Assembly (NCBI RefSeq): GCF_003581645.1
Contig: NZ_QXFK01000004.1
Span: 31,046-95,045, forward strand
Reading direction: 5' to 3'
Length of the DNA: 64,000 nucleotides
From: Pelagerythrobacter aerophilus
Lineage (GTDB): Bacteria; Pseudomonadota; Alphaproteobacteria; Sphingomonadales; Sphingomonadaceae
A program made the translations under genes and the position numbers. The notes beneath the pieces were generated by a model. The model did no database searches, had not been told where the DNA came from, and saw only the letters and a program-made list of their open reading frames with translations. Below, in pieces: positions 19,851 through 29,227 of the stretch; positions within the stretch are counted from its first letter, which is position 1, and each line of letters opens with the position of its first letter.

Positions 19851-20786
19851 CTACAAATCCTTCGCGAGCGCTTCGATATCCGCCATGGTGATGGCGCTGG
19901 TGGTGCCGGCTTCCTTGTCGATGCGGCCGATCATCGGGGCAAGAACCTTGCCGCCCAGTTCGACGAAGTGCTCGATGCCGGCGCGGCGCATGGCGAGCAC
20001 GCTTTCGCGCCAGCGGACGCGGCCGGTCACCTGCTCAACCAGCAAGCGTTGCTCCTCGGCCGGGTCCGTCACCTGCTCCGCGGTGACGTTGGCGTAGAGC
20101 GGCAGAGTGAAGGCGCCGGGCGGGGTCTTCGCCAGCGCCTCGGCCATGGCGTCTGCGGCGGGCTGCATCAGGTCGCAGTGGAACGGCGCGGAGACCGGCA
20201 GCAGCACGCCGCGCTTGATTCCGTGATCCTTCACCAGAGCGACCGCGCGCTCGATCGCGCCCTTATGGCCGGAAAGCACTACCTGCCCGGGATCGTTGTC
20301 ATTGGCGACTTGGCACACTTCCCCTTCGGCAGCGGCGTCGGCCAGCGCCTGCGCCTTCTCCAGATCGGCGCCGAGCAGCGCGCACATCGCGCCCTCGCCC
20401 ACCGGAACCGCCGCTTGCATCGCCTGTCCGCGCAACTTGAGCAGCCGTGCGGTATCGGCAAGCGAGAATGCACCTACGGCACAGAGCGCCGTATATTCGC
20501 CGAGCGAGTGACCGGCGACGCAGTCGCCCTTGTCCGCCAGCGCGACGCCGAATTCGCGCTCCAGCACGCGCAGGGTGGCGATGGCGTTGGCCATGATCGC
20601 GGGCTGCGCGTTCTCGGTCAGTGTCAGCGCGTCTTCCGGCCCGTCGCGCATGATCTTTGACAGGCTCTGCGACAGCGCCTCGTCGACTTCCTCGAACACC
20701 TCGCGCGCGGCGGCGCTGGCGTCGGCGAGCTCGGCGCCCATGCCGACTTTCTGGCTCCCCTGTCCGGGAAAAACGAATGCACGCAT
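19851..20786 (-). CDS. fabD: Malonyl-CoA:ACP transacylase
   Basis: Loads malonate on acyl carrier protein for fatty-acid synthesis. 311 residues: N-terminal AFVFPGQGSQKVGMGAEL, the nucleophile Ser in VAGHSLGEYTALCAVGA, Arg in LLKLRGQAMQAAVP, and the catalytic His in LPVSAPFHCDLMQPAADAM. Complete. Upstream of the GxxExxY cassette and fabG on the same strand. Confidence 0.96.
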   Translation of the reverse strand: MRAFVFPGQGSQKVGMGAELADASAAAREVFEEVDEALSQSLSKIMRDGPEDALTLTENAQPAIMANAIATLRVLEREFGVALADKGDCVAGHSLGEYTALCAVGAFSLADTARLLKLRGQAMQAAVPVGEGAMCALLGADLEKAQALADAAAEGEVCQVANDNDPGQVVLSGHKGAIERAVALVKDHGIKRGVLLPVSAPFHCDLMQPAADAMAEALAKTPPGAFTLPLYANVTAEQVTDPAEEQRLLVEQVTGRVRWRESVLAMRRAGIEHFVELGGKVLAPMIGRIDKEAGTTSAITMADIEALAKDL

Positions 20787-20810
20787 GTCAGTCTCCTTCG
20801 GCGGCGCGGC

Positions 20811-21635
20811 TTATGAGTGCGGGGCGCGCCCCGCAAGGCCGAACGGCACGATCTTGTTCGCCGCATCATGCCCGATGTCGGCCAGACCGAGGTAGGGGAT
20901 ATCCGCCTTCGCGCACCAGTATTGCGCGATCTCCTCCGCGCTCGCACCGAAAGGCCGATCATTTTCCGGGACCTCGGAAACCCGCCCCAGGCGCAGGCCC
21001 GCGATCCCGCGCAGGTGCTGGCTGATATGGAAGAACAGCCGGTCCACGGCGTAGAGGTGTTCCGACACCTCCTCCACCATCACCACATGGCCCGCGAGAT
21101 CGGGCATCAGGTCGGTACCGCAGAGCATCGCCAAGGTCATCAGATTAAACGCCGCCGCGGGATGCCCATCGAGCGTCCCTTCGAGCCCCTCCTCACCGCC
21201 TGTCAGCCAGTCCAGCGCCCGCTGCACGGCCGCTGCGCCGCCGTCGCGCCGCACGTCGGCGACCATCGGTCCGTGAGCGGGGCGCCCGATCCCGGCGCGA
21301 CAGAGCGCCGCCAGCAGATAGCCGGTATCCGAGTAGCCGAGGAACGGCTTGCCTTGCGCAGCGGCCTCCATCCGCGAGACCGCCTCCGCCGCGATCCGGT
21401 TGGAGCCATAGCCGCCGTGAGCGAACCAAACCGCGTCCACCGCGGGGTCGTTCGCACAGTCGAGCAGTGCGGCAAGCCGCACTTCGTCGTCTCCGGCGAA
21501 ATGCCCGTGTCGGGCGAAGCATTGCTCGTGAAACCGCAGCTCCACACTTTCGAACTCAGCCGCGATCGCGAGCACAGCATCGGCATGCTCGCGCTCCAGC
21601 GGCTTTCCAGGGGCGCAAATGGCAATGCGTGTCAT
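20811..21635 (-). CDS. LD-carboxypeptidase (S66 family, LdcA-like)
   Basis: Cytoplasmic peptidase that trims the terminal D-Ala from tetrapeptides in peptidoglycan recycling. 274 residues: IAICAPGKPLEREHADAVLA at the N-terminus, VDAVWFAHGGYGSNRI (family motif, usually RGGYG), the nucleophile Ser in FLGYSDTGYLLAAL, and a C-terminal region with the expected Glu/His (VEEVSEHLYAVDRLFFHI). It is 54 bp from, and divergent to, an Mpl-like Mur ligase, which would use the tripeptide it makes. Confidence 0.85.
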   Translation of the reverse strand: MTRIAICAPGKPLEREHADAVLAIAAEFESVELRFHEQCFARHGHFAGDDEVRLAALLDCANDPAVDAVWFAHGGYGSNRIAAEAVSRMEAAAQGKPFLGYSDTGYLLAALCRAGIGRPAHGPMVADVRRDGGAAAVQRALDWLTGGEEGLEGTLDGHPAAAFNLMTLAMLCGTDLMPDLAGHVVMVEEVSEHLYAVDRLFFHISQHLRGIAGLRLGRVSEVPENDRPFGASAEEIAQYWCAKADIPYLGLADIGHDAANKIVPFGLAGRAPHS

Positions 21636-21689
21636 ACACGGGACCTAGCGAGCTTGTGTCCGCCTGCACAACTGAATACGCAGCGGGCA

Positions 21690-23117
21690 ATGGACGATAT
21701 CCCCACAGCCGACGAGCTTTTCACCCGCCCGTTCTTCTTCAGCGGGATCGGCGGATCCGGGATGCTGCCGCTCGCGCAGATCGTGAAAGGGCGCGGTGGC
21801 GAGGTCGCAGGGAGCGACCGCAGTCGTGACCAGGGGCGCACGCCGGAGAAGTTCGCGGCGCTCGAGGCACAGGGCTTCGCGCTCCATCCGCAGGACGGCA
21901 GCGGGATCGTTTCGGCGGAACAGGTCTTCGTCGCCTCTGCCGCGATCGAGGATACGGTACCCGAAGTGGTCCGTGCGAAGGAACTCGGCTGCCTCAGGAT
22001 GTCGCGGGCCGAGCTCAACTCGATCCTGTTCAACACCAGCGGCGCCGGCCTCGCAGTGGCGGGCACGAGCGGCAAGTCCACCGTGACAGGCATGCTCGGC
22101 TGGATCATGCACGCGGCCGGCCGCGATCCGACGGTGATGAACGGCGCGGTGATGAAGAACTTCGTCACCGCCGAGCGCCCGAACGCCAGCGCGCTGGTCG
22201 GCGGACGCAGCATCTACGTCAGCGAAGTGGACGAGAGCGACGGGTCGATCGCGCTCTACCGCCCGGCGGTGGGCGTGCTGCTCAACGTCAGCCTCGACCA
22301 CAAGGGGATGGACGAGTTGCGGCAGCTCTTCGGCGCGTTTCTCGCCCGCAGCCGCATCGCGGTGATTAACGCCGACGACGCCGAGGCGCTGGCGCTGCTC
22401 CCGCATGCGAACGAAGTCATCACCTTCGGCATCGATCAGGAGAAGGCGCAGATCGGCGTCGTGCCCGGCTCGGTCGCCGAAGGGCCGCTACGGCAGGCAG
22501 CGATGATCGTCGACCGGCACGACGGCAGCGAGCATGCGCTCACGCTGGCGATGCCGGGCAAGCACAACCTCTCGAACGCGCTGGCAGCCATCGCCGCGGC
22601 GGCCGCCGCGGGCGTGCCGGTCGCGGCTTCGGTTGCGGCGCTTGCGGACTTCAAGGGGCTCGCGCGGCGGTTCGATCTCGTGGGTGTCAGCGCCTCGGGC
22701 ATCGCGGTGATCGACGACTTCGGCCACAATCCCGAGAAATGCGCCGCCACCCTGCGCACGCTGAAGGCGCACGAAGGGCGCGTGATCGCCTTCTTCCAGC
22801 CGCACGGCTACGGCCCTCTGCGGCAGATGGGCGCCGAACTGGCCGAGACGTTCGCGCGCGAACTCGGGCCCGAGGATTGCACGATCCTGTGCGATCCGGT
22901 CTATTTCGGCGGCACGGTCGACCGCGGCGAGGGCAGCGAGCGGATCGTGCGGCTGATCGAAGTGGCCGGCGGCCATGCCGAATACATCCCCACGCGCAAG
23001 GCCTGCGGCGACCGCATCGTCTGCCTCGCCCGACCGAACCACCGCGTGGTGGTCATGGGCGCGCGCGACGACACGCTGACGACTTTCGCGCGCGAACTGC
23101 TGGAGCGGCTGGGTTAG
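21690..23117 (+). CDS. Mur ligase, probably UDP-MurNAc:tripeptide ligase (Mpl-like)
   Basis: 475 residues. N-terminal FSGIGGSGMLPLAQIVKGRG (UDP-binding), ATP loop AVAGTSGKSTVTGMLGW, SEVDESDGSIALYRP, LNVSLDHKGMDEL, GKHNLSNALAAIAAA, and DDFGHNPEKCAATLRTLK, all Mur-ligase hallmarks. The H-x-K of typical MurC and its dcw-cluster context are absent here; together with the divergent LD-carboxypeptidase this favours the recycling ligase Mpl over MurC. Substrate is inferred from context. Confidence 0.82.
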   Translation: MDDIPTADELFTRPFFFSGIGGSGMLPLAQIVKGRGGEVAGSDRSRDQGRTPEKFAALEAQGFALHPQDGSGIVSAEQVFVASAAIEDTVPEVVRAKELGCLRMSRAELNSILFNTSGAGLAVAGTSGKSTVTGMLGWIMHAAGRDPTVMNGAVMKNFVTAERPNASALVGGRSIYVSEVDESDGSIALYRPAVGVLLNVSLDHKGMDELRQLFGAFLARSRIAVINADDAEALALLPHANEVITFGIDQEKAQIGVVPGSVAEGPLRQAAMIVDRHDGSEHALTLAMPGKHNLSNALAAIAAAAAAGVPVAASVAALADFKGLARRFDLVGVSASGIAVIDDFGHNPEKCAATLRTLKAHEGRVIAFFQPHGYGPLRQMGAELAETFARELGPEDCTILCDPVYFGGTVDRGEGSERIVRLIEVAGGHAEYIPTRKACGDRIVCLARPNHRVVVMGARDDTLTTFARELLERLG

Positions 23118-23163
23118 GAAATCCGTAGGGCGATAGCGCCCGGGAGCCCCGCAGCGGCATCCA

Positions 23164-24603
23164 TTACCGGAACGGCGGCTCGTTGAACGCGCGCAGCTTG
23201 CGCGAGTGCAGGCGATTGCCCTCCTGTCGCAGCAGACGGCAGGTGGTCACGCCGATCTGCATGTGCGCGGCGATGGCTTCCTCGTAGAACTTGTTCGCCT
23301 GCCCCGGCAGCTTGATCTCACCGTGGAGCGGCTTGTCGGAAACGCACAGTAGCGTGCCGTAAGGCACCCGGAAGCGGTAGCCCTGCGCGGCGATGGTGGC
23401 GCTTTCCATGTCGATCCCGACCGCGCGGCTGAGCGAGAGGCGGCGCGCGGACTGAGTATAGCGCAGCTCCCAGTTACGATCGTCGGTCGTGACGACCGTG
23501 CCGGTGCGCATCCGGCGCTTGAGGTCCGCGCCGTGGGTGCCGCTGACTTCCTCGGCCGCCTTGGCGAGCGCCTGCTGGACCTCGGCGATGGCCGGCAGCG
23601 GGATCTCCGGCGGAAGCACCGGATCGAGCACGTGATCGTCACGCAAGTAGGCGTGCGCGAGCACATAGTCGCCGATCTTCTGGCTCGGCCTGAGTCCGCC
23701 GCAGTGGCCGATCATCAGCCATGCCTCCGGCCGCAGGACGGCGAGGTGATCGCAGATCGTCTTCGCGTTCGACGGGCCGACGCCGATGTTGACCAGCGTG
23801 ATCCCGCCGCGGTCCTTCCCGATCAGGTGGTAGGCGGGCATCTGATGGCGACGCCAGGCGGTGTCCGACAGCTCCGAGCGCGCATTTTTGCGCGGGGTGT
23901 CGAGATAGAGCCCGCCCGCGCCGGCAAGCGCGATGCACTCGTCATTACCAAGCTGCTCGCCGGCCCAGTCGACGAATTCGTCGACGTAGCGGTGATAGTT
24001 GGTGAACAGGATGAAGCGCTGGAAGTGCGCCGGATCGGTGCCGGTGTAGTGCGCCAGCCGCGCCAGGCTGAAATCGGTCCGGAGTCCGTCGAACAGCGAG
24101 AGCGGGATCGGATCGCCCGGCGCGCCGAGTTCGATCCCGTCGGCCAGTTCGTCCCCGATATCGGCCAGCTCGGTCGAGGGAAAATGGCGGGCGAGCTCCT
24201 GCGGGCTGATGCCGGCCAGCTCGGCCCCCGCCTCGCCGTCGAGCACGTAGGGGAACGGGATTTCCTGCCGCGAGGACACCACGTCCACGTCAACGTCGTA
24301 GTCGCTGGTGATCAGCCGCAACTGCTCGCTGAGGTAATCGGCGAACAGATGGGGGCGCGTGACGGTGGTGGTGTAGGTGCCCGGCGCGTTGAGCCGGCCA
24401 TAGGCGCGGCTGCGGTCTTCCGGTCGGGTGCCGCCGCGAAAGCGCAAGCGGAGCTCCGGATACGCATAGCTGCCGTCGCTGCGCTTCTCGGGCTTCGGCA
24501 GGGTGCCTTCGCGGCCGAAAGCGATGATGTCGGCCCGCAGGCGGTGAACCGCCTCATCGTAGAGGCGAGTGAGGTCTTCGATGATCTTTTCAGGTGATTC
24601 CAT
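23164..24603 (-). CDS. amn: AMP nucleosidase
   Basis: Hydrolyses AMP to adenine and ribose 5-phosphate, controlling adenylate levels. 479 residues. N-terminal AMP-nucleosidase-specific domain (EDLTRLYDEAVHRLRADIIA, LRLRFRGGTRPEDRSRAYGR), then a C-terminal purine phosphorylase fold (VNIGVGPSNAKTICDHLAVL, LMIGHCGGLRPSQKIGDYVL, GIDMESATIAAQGYRFRVPY). Length fits the family. Stands alone between the Mur ligase gene and the ribosomal operon, transcribed toward the Mur ligase gene. Confidence 0.94.
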   Translation of the reverse strand: MESPEKIIEDLTRLYDEAVHRLRADIIAFGREGTLPKPEKRSDGSYAYPELRLRFRGGTRPEDRSRAYGRLNAPGTYTTTVTRPHLFADYLSEQLRLITSDYDVDVDVVSSRQEIPFPYVLDGEAGAELAGISPQELARHFPSTELADIGDELADGIELGAPGDPIPLSLFDGLRTDFSLARLAHYTGTDPAHFQRFILFTNYHRYVDEFVDWAGEQLGNDECIALAGAGGLYLDTPRKNARSELSDTAWRRHQMPAYHLIGKDRGGITLVNIGVGPSNAKTICDHLAVLRPEAWLMIGHCGGLRPSQKIGDYVLAHAYLRDDHVLDPVLPPEIPLPAIAEVQQALAKAAEEVSGTHGADLKRRMRTGTVVTTDDRNWELRYTQSARRLSLSRAVGIDMESATIAAQGYRFRVPYGTLLCVSDKPLHGEIKLPGQANKFYEEAIAAHMQIGVTTCRLLRQEGNRLHSRKLRAFNEPPFR

Positions 24604-24682
24604 CGACGGCCATTAGCGCCTCTTGCGTGACAATTCCAAGTCCCGTCCGGAGGGAAGAAGGGCGCGTCCCCCTTCGCACGCA

Positions 24683-24724
24683 CAAAAAAGGGCGCGACCC
24701 TCGCAGGCCGCGCCCTCCTTTTTT
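24683..24724 (-). terminator. Rho-independent terminator of the rpsF-rpsR-rplI operon
   Basis: Stem GGGCGCG/CGCGCCC (24690-24696 with 24709-24715) flanked by an A-run and a T-run, so that on the minus strand the hairpin ends in TTTTTT. It lies 15 bases past the rplI stop and could also work in the opposite direction. Confidence 0.85.
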
Positions 24725-24738
24725 CCTGTCGGTGCGGG

Positions 24739-25368
24739 TCAGCCGTTGGCTTCGTCCGTAGCCTCGCCTTCAGCGGGGCTTTCCAGCATATCGGCCGGAA
24801 TCTCGCCCGGTTCAAGCGTCGGATCGATGGCATTGGCCTGGGCCATTTCCTCGATCTCGGCCTGCTCGTCGGCGAAGATCTGCGCGAGCACGTCGACACC
24901 CTGGCGCTGCAGTTCGGCCTCGTCTTCCGAGCGAGCGACGTTCGCCTTCACGGTGACGTGGACTTCCGGGTGCAGCGCGACGGTGACGTCGTGCATGCCG
25001 AGCGTCTTGATCGGATGACCCATGATGACCTGGCGCTTGTCGATCTCATGGCCCTGCTCGGCAAGCCCCGCAACGACGTCACGCACGTTCACCGAGCCGT
25101 AGAGGTGGCCGGCATTCGACGAGGCGCGGATCAGCACGATCTCGACGCCATCGACCTTCTCGCCCTGCTTCTCGGCATCGGTGCGGCGCTCCGCGTTTTC
25201 CTTCTCCAGGCGTTCGCGGTTGGCTTCGAAGACCTTCTTGTTCGACTCGTTGGCGCGCAGCGCCTTCTTCTGCGGCAGCAGGAAGTTGCGGGCGTAGCCG
25301 TCCTTCACGGAAACGACGTCGCCGATGTTGCCCAGATTCCCGATGCGTTCGAGGAGGATGATGTCCAT
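24739..25368 (-). CDS. rplI: Ribosomal protein bL9
   Basis: 209 residues: [20 protein letters not shown], then [20 protein letters not shown], the standard N-terminal rRNA-binding domain of L9, a long helix and the C-terminal domain ([20 protein letters not shown]). It is longer than the E. coli protein (149) by an acidic C-terminal tail of about 55 residues, common in sphingomonads. Last gene of the operon. Confidence 0.96.
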   Translation of the reverse strand: MDIILLERIGNLGNIGDVVSVKDGYARNFLLPQKKALRANESNKKVFEANRERLEKENAERRTDAEKQGEKVDGVEIVLIRASSNAGHLYGSVNVRDVVAGLAEQGHEIDKRQVIMGHPIKTLGMHDVTVALHPEVHVTVKANVARSEDEAELQRQGVDVLAQIFADEQAEIEEMAQANAIDPTLEPGEIPADMLESPAEGEATDEANG

Positions 25369-25381
25369 GTCTCTTCTCCTC

Positions 25382-25606
25382 TTACTTCACGATGTAGGGC
25401 AGCAGGCCGATGTGGCGCGCGCGCTTGATCGCCTTGGCGAGTTCGCGCTGCTTCTTGGCACTGACGGCGGTGATGCGGCTGGGGACGATCTTGCCCCGCT
25501 CGGACATGAAGCCCTGGAGCAGGCGCACGTCCTTGTAATCGATCTTCGGCGCGTTCTTGCCCGCGAACGGGCAGGACTTGCGGCGGCGGAAAAACGGACG
25601 GGCCAT
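25382..25606 (-). CDS. rpsR: Ribosomal protein bS18
   Basis: 74 residues, complete: [20 protein letters not shown], then [20 protein letters not shown] and [12 protein letters not shown]. Part of the small subunit platform, where it binds bS6. Start overlaps the rpsF stop by one base. Confidence 0.97.
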   Translation of the reverse strand: MARPFFRRRKSCPFAGKNAPKIDYKDVRLLQGFMSERGKIVPSRITAVSAKKQRELAKAIKRARHIGLLPYIVK

Positions 25607-25971
25607 CAGTCGCGCTCCTCACGTTCAGAGCGACGCTTCCGGTCGCGTTCGTTCTTGCGCATCATCACGCTCGGGCCGCTCTCGTGCTCGTCGACACGGA
25701 TGGTCATGTAGCGGATGACGTCTTCGTTGATGCGGGTCTGGCGCTCGAGCTCTTCCACCACGGCGCCGGGGCCTTCGATGTTGAGCAGCACGAAGTGCGC
25801 CTTGCGGTTGCGGTCGATCTTGTAGGCGAGGGACTTGAGGCCCCAGGTCTCCGTCTTGGTGACCTTGCCGTCGTTCTTTTCGACGATTTCGGTGGCGGTT
25901 GCCGCCAGCGCATCGACCTGGCTCTGGCTCAGATCCTGACGCGCGAGAAAGACATGCTCGTAAAGAGCCAT
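25606..25971 (-). CDS. rpsF: Ribosomal protein bS6
   Basis: 121 residues: [40 protein letters not shown], then [20 protein letters not shown]. The C-terminus is charged and ends SEREERD. In E. coli RimK adds glutamates to the S6 C-terminus; this window also holds rimK and a rimB-type gene, so S6 modification is plausible, though the terminal residue here is Asp, not Glu. First gene of the operon. Confidence 0.96.
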   Translation of the reverse strand: MALYEHVFLARQDLSQSQVDALAATATEIVEKNDGKVTKTETWGLKSLAYKIDRNRKAHFVLLNIEGPGAVVEELERQTRINEDVIRYMTIRVDEHESGPSVMMRKNERDRKRRSEREERD

Positions 25972-26174
25972 GCTTCGCTTCCTTCACTCTGTAATGCCGA
26001 TCGCTGGCTGATCCGCGGGATTGCGGGGCCCCTCCGGCTTTCTTCCATTTCCCCGCCCGGAGACAGGGAAGGCGCGCACATAGCGGCATCGGCGTGGAAT
26101 GCAAGGCATAGCTGGGCTTGTGCGGCAGGAACGCAGGCGGCAGGGCAGCGTAGAGCAGCGAAACAGGAGATTCC

Positions 26175-27119
26175 ATGCCCGGCGGATTGGTTGCGCTTCT
26201 CGACGACGTTTCCGTAATTGCGCGTGCCGCTGCGGGCTCCGTCGACGATGTCAGTATAGCGGCGAGCAGGGCCGGTTCGAAAGCCGCGGGCGTGGTGATC
26301 GACGATGCGGCCGTGACCCCGTCCTACGTCACCGGCCTGTCGCCTGCGCGCGAGCTGCCGATCATCTGGAAGATCACCAAGGGCAGCCTGAAGAACAAGC
26401 TGCTGATCCTGCTCCCCGGCGCGCTGCTGCTGAGCCAGTTCCTGCCCGCAGCGATCATCTTCATCCTCATGCTCGGGGGCGGCTTCCTCAGCTACGAGGG
26501 CGCCGAGAAGGTGATGGAGAAGCTGGGCGGCGAGAAGCACGGCAAGACGCTGGAGGATCCGATCGAGGACCCGGCCGCGTTCGAACAGCAGCGCGTCTCC
26601 GGCGCGATCCGGACCGACCTGATCCTGTCCGCCGAGATCATGGCGATCACGCTCAACGAAGTCGCGGTCGAAACCTTCGTGGTCCGCGCGGGCGTGCTCG
26701 CGCTCGTCGGCGTGGCGATCACGTTCGTGGTCTACGGCGCGGTGGCGCTGATCGTGAAGATGGACGACGTGGGGCTGCACTTGTCCGAGAAGAGCTCCGC
26801 GCTCGCGCAGAGCGTCGGCCGTTTCCTGCTGCGCGCGATGCCTCGCCTGCTTACCGCCCTGTCGCTGATCGGCACGGTGGCGATGCTGTGGGTCGGCGGG
26901 GGGATCGTCCTCCATGGCCTCGCAGAGCTGGGCGTCTCCCAGCCGGAGCACCTCGTGGAGGACATCCGGCATGGGGTGGAAGCGGCGACGGGCGCCGTGG
27001 GCGGGGTGGCAGGCTGGATCACCTTCGCCGGACTGTCCGCCCTGTTCGGCCTTGTCCTCGGCGCGGTGATTGCCTTTGTCCTGCACAAAGTGCTGCGGAT
27101 TGGAAGCGGCGCGCACTAG
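26175..27119 (+). CDS. DUF808 family inner-membrane protein (YedI-like)
   Basis: 314 residues beginning MPGGLVALLDDVSVIARAAA, the family signature. Several membrane segments follow (LLILLPGALLLSQFLPAAII, FILMLGGGFLSYEGAEKVME, then ALVGVAITFVVYGAVALIV and others to the C-terminus IAFVLHKVLRIG). Function of DUF808 proteins is unknown. Single gene, divergent from rpsF and convergent with the YbjN gene. Confidence 0.9.
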   Translation: MPGGLVALLDDVSVIARAAAGSVDDVSIAASRAGSKAAGVVIDDAAVTPSYVTGLSPARELPIIWKITKGSLKNKLLILLPGALLLSQFLPAAIIFILMLGGGFLSYEGAEKVMEKLGGEKHGKTLEDPIEDPAAFEQQRVSGAIRTDLILSAEIMAITLNEVAVETFVVRAGVLALVGVAITFVVYGAVALIVKMDDVGLHLSEKSSALAQSVGRFLLRAMPRLLTALSLIGTVAMLWVGGGIVLHGLAELGVSQPEHLVEDIRHGVEAATGAVGGVAGWITFAGLSALFGLVLGAVIAFVLHKVLRIGSGAH

Positions 27120-27240
27120 CGCGCACGCCGGAGCACCCGGCGCCCTCCGTAGGCACCCGCGAGTAAGCGCCCCGTTTCATGGCAACCGGTCGGCGTTCCG
27201 CGAGGGCGGCACCGTCCCGACGCATGTTATCGAACTTCCT

Positions 27241-27732
27241 CTACTCCACGGTCTCGCCGGCAAAGGCCTCGCGCCGCGCCACGTCTATCGCATCGCTGAA
27301 GCTGAGCACGCTCGCGAGGAACACCGGCGCCGGGATGCCATCGCCTGTGATCACATCCCATTCGATGTAGGGATCGCCCTCGTCGTCCAGAAAGGTGCTG
27401 CTGAACCGATACTTCCGGGCCAGTGCGAGGGCCTCCTCGGCGGTCCACGGTTCCTTGCGGTCGAAGCCGGCCGAGAACTGCAGCGCGTCGCAACCATCGT
27501 GGGACGTTTCGTCGCAGCCGTAGAAGTAAATCCGAGTCGACCATCCGGAAAGCCGGGTCAGGATCATCGGATCGCCCGTGCCGTCCTCTGTCAGCTCGGC
27601 ATCGTACCCGGCCCCTTCGAGAGCGGCGAGAATGCCCTGGGGGTTCTTGGCGGCCACCATCGCTTCGCCGGTCTGGGCGCCCAGCGGCGCCGCAGCAAGA
27701 ACGAGCGCGCTGGCGGCAATCAGTCTCTTCAT
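27241..27732 (-). CDS. Secreted YbjN-domain protein
   Basis: 163 residues from the ATG at 27732, which has GGGGGAA eight bases upstream. Residues 1-20 are a signal peptide (MKRLIAASALVLAAAPLGAQ). The mature part (NPQGILAALEGAGYDAELTE, then STRIYFYGCDETSHDGCDAL) matches the YbjN/type III chaperone-like fold. It has a Cys pair that could form a disulphide in the periplasm. Role unknown. Confidence 0.82.
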   Translation of the reverse strand: MKRLIAASALVLAAAPLGAQTGEAMVAAKNPQGILAALEGAGYDAELTEDGTGDPMILTRLSGWSTRIYFYGCDETSHDGCDALQFSAGFDRKEPWTAEEALALARKYRFSSTFLDDEGDPYIEWDVITGDGIPAPVFLASVLSFSDAIDVARREAFAGETVE

Positions 27733-27860
27733 TCTGTCGGTTCCCCCCGTAAATTGGACTTGCAGACTGGCGGGAATCGGTCGTCGAGGCAACGTCAAAG
27801 GAGCGGGCGCCCTCCCGTTCCCGTCAATCCTCGGGGCTGCGAGTCAGGCACCGCCCGCTC

Positions 27861-28766
27861 TCATCCCTTCCCTTTGGTCTTTGTCTTGCCCGCCCTGGCA
27901 TTGGCGGCGATGAAATCGATGATCATCCCCGCAATGTCCTTGCCGCTCGCGGCCTCAATTCCTTCCAGGCCGGGCGAGGAATTGACTTCCATGATGACCG
28001 GCCCGTGATTGCTGCGCAGCATGTCCACGCCGCAGACGTTCAGCCCCATGCGCTTGGCCGCGCGCACGGCGGTCGAGCGTTCCTCGGGCGTGATCCTGAC
28101 CAGTTCCGCGCTGCCGCCGCGGTGGAGGTTGCTGCGGAAATCGTCGGGCGCGCCAGTGCGCTTCATCGCGGCGACGACCTTGCCACCGATCACCAGCGCG
28201 CGGATGTCGGTGCCGCCAGCTTCCTTGATGAACTCCTGCACCAGGATGTTGACGTTGGCGCCCCGGAAGGCCTCGATCACCGACTTGGCGCTCGCCTCGG
28301 TCTCGGCGAGGACGACGCCGATTCCCTGCGTGCCTTCGAGCAGCTTGATCACCACCGGCGGCCCCTTGACCGCCTTGACGATCTCCTCGGTCTGTTTCGG
28401 GTCGTGCGCGAAGGCCGTCAGCGGTAGGCCGAGACCGTGCTTGGCGAGAATCTGCATCGAACGCAGCTTGTCGCGGCTGCGGCCGATCGCGACGCTTTCG
28501 TTGAGCGGCCAGACACCGCTCATCTCGAACTGGCGCAGGATCGCGAGGCCGTAATGCGTGATCGAGGCGCCGATGCGCGGGATCACCGCGTCGTAGCCGG
28601 TCAGCGTCTCGCCATTATAGGTTACCGTCGGGCGGTGCGAGGCGATCTGCACGTTGCAGCGCAGCGTGTTGAGCACGTCGAGCACATGGCCCCGCGCCTC
28701 CGCCGCCTCCACCAGCCGCCGGTGTGAGTAAAGGTTCGGATTCCGGGCAAGCATGGCAATCTTCAT
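27861..28766 (-). CDS. rimK: RimK-type ATP-grasp ligase (bS6 glutamate ligase)
   Basis: 301 residues from the ATG at 28766: [20 protein letters not shown], then [23 protein letters not shown]-grasp core: [40 protein letters not shown], and the metal site [20 protein letters not shown]. RimK adds glutamate to ribosomal protein bS6 in gamma- and pseudomonad systems. The start overlaps the stop of the upstream RimB-like gene (ATGA), as in Pseudomonas rim operons. Confidence 0.92.
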   Translation of the reverse strand: MKIAMLARNPNLYSHRRLVEAAEARGHVLDVLNTLRCNVQIASHRPTVTYNGETLTGYDAVIPRIGASITHYGLAILRQFEMSGVWPLNESVAIGRSRDKLRSMQILAKHGLGLPLTAFAHDPKQTEEIVKAVKGPPVVIKLLEGTQGIGVVLAETEASAKSVIEAFRGANVNILVQEFIKEAGGTDIRALVIGGKVVAAMKRTGAPDDFRSNLHRGGSAELVRITPEERSTAVRAAKRMGLNVCGVDMLRSNHGPVIMEVNSSPGLEGIEAASGKDIAGMIIDFIAANARAGKTKTKGKG

Positions 28767-29227
28767 GGCACGCGATCTTTCCTCGGCATGCGCCCGGGCG
28801 ACTGGAGCCACGAGCTGCCCGAATCAACGACAAACCGCCGGCGAAGTGCCGTGCGGCCGATAAGCAGGGGAAATTGCATGTCCGAGCGGTCGGCAAGACT
28901 GATCTCGGCACGAAATTCGACGGCGCCGATACGCATCGGCGTCTTCACGATCAAGCGCATTTGCGTCTCGCCGTTCGAGCTGGTGATCCCGCGCTTGTCT
29001 ACCTGGACCGCCTCGCACACCTGACGCACGTGCTGGCGCCCGAAATCGACCGCGAAACGGACGTAATTCCGCCCGTCTCGTTCGAACCGGTCGAGCACGG
29101 TCGCGTGAAGCGACGAGGTCCGCGCGCCGGTATCGATCTTGGCCGGAACGGCGGTGAGGCCCAGTTCGGGTAAAGCCACCAGTTCGCGCCATCCGACCGC
29201 CGGCAATGGCTCCTTCTTCGCGCTCAA
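28763..29227 (-). CDS. Retropepsin-like aspartic protease (RimB-like, ATP-dependent zinc protease family)
   Basis: 154 residues. Start TTG at 29227 overlaps the stop of the gene upstream (TTGA). The aspartic-protease motif [20 protein letters not shown] is near residue 30, followed by [20 protein letters not shown] and [20 protein letters not shown]. In Pseudomonas, RimB acts with RimK on ribosomal protein S6. The conserved neighbourhood supports the same role here. Confidence 0.87.
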   Translation of the reverse strand: MSAKKEPLPAVGWRELVALPELGLTAVPAKIDTGARTSSLHATVLDRFERDGRNYVRFAVDFGRQHVRQVCEAVQVDKRGITSSNGETQMRLIVKTPMRIGAVEFRAEISLADRSDMQFPLLIGRTALRRRFVVDSGSSWLQSPGRMPRKDRVP

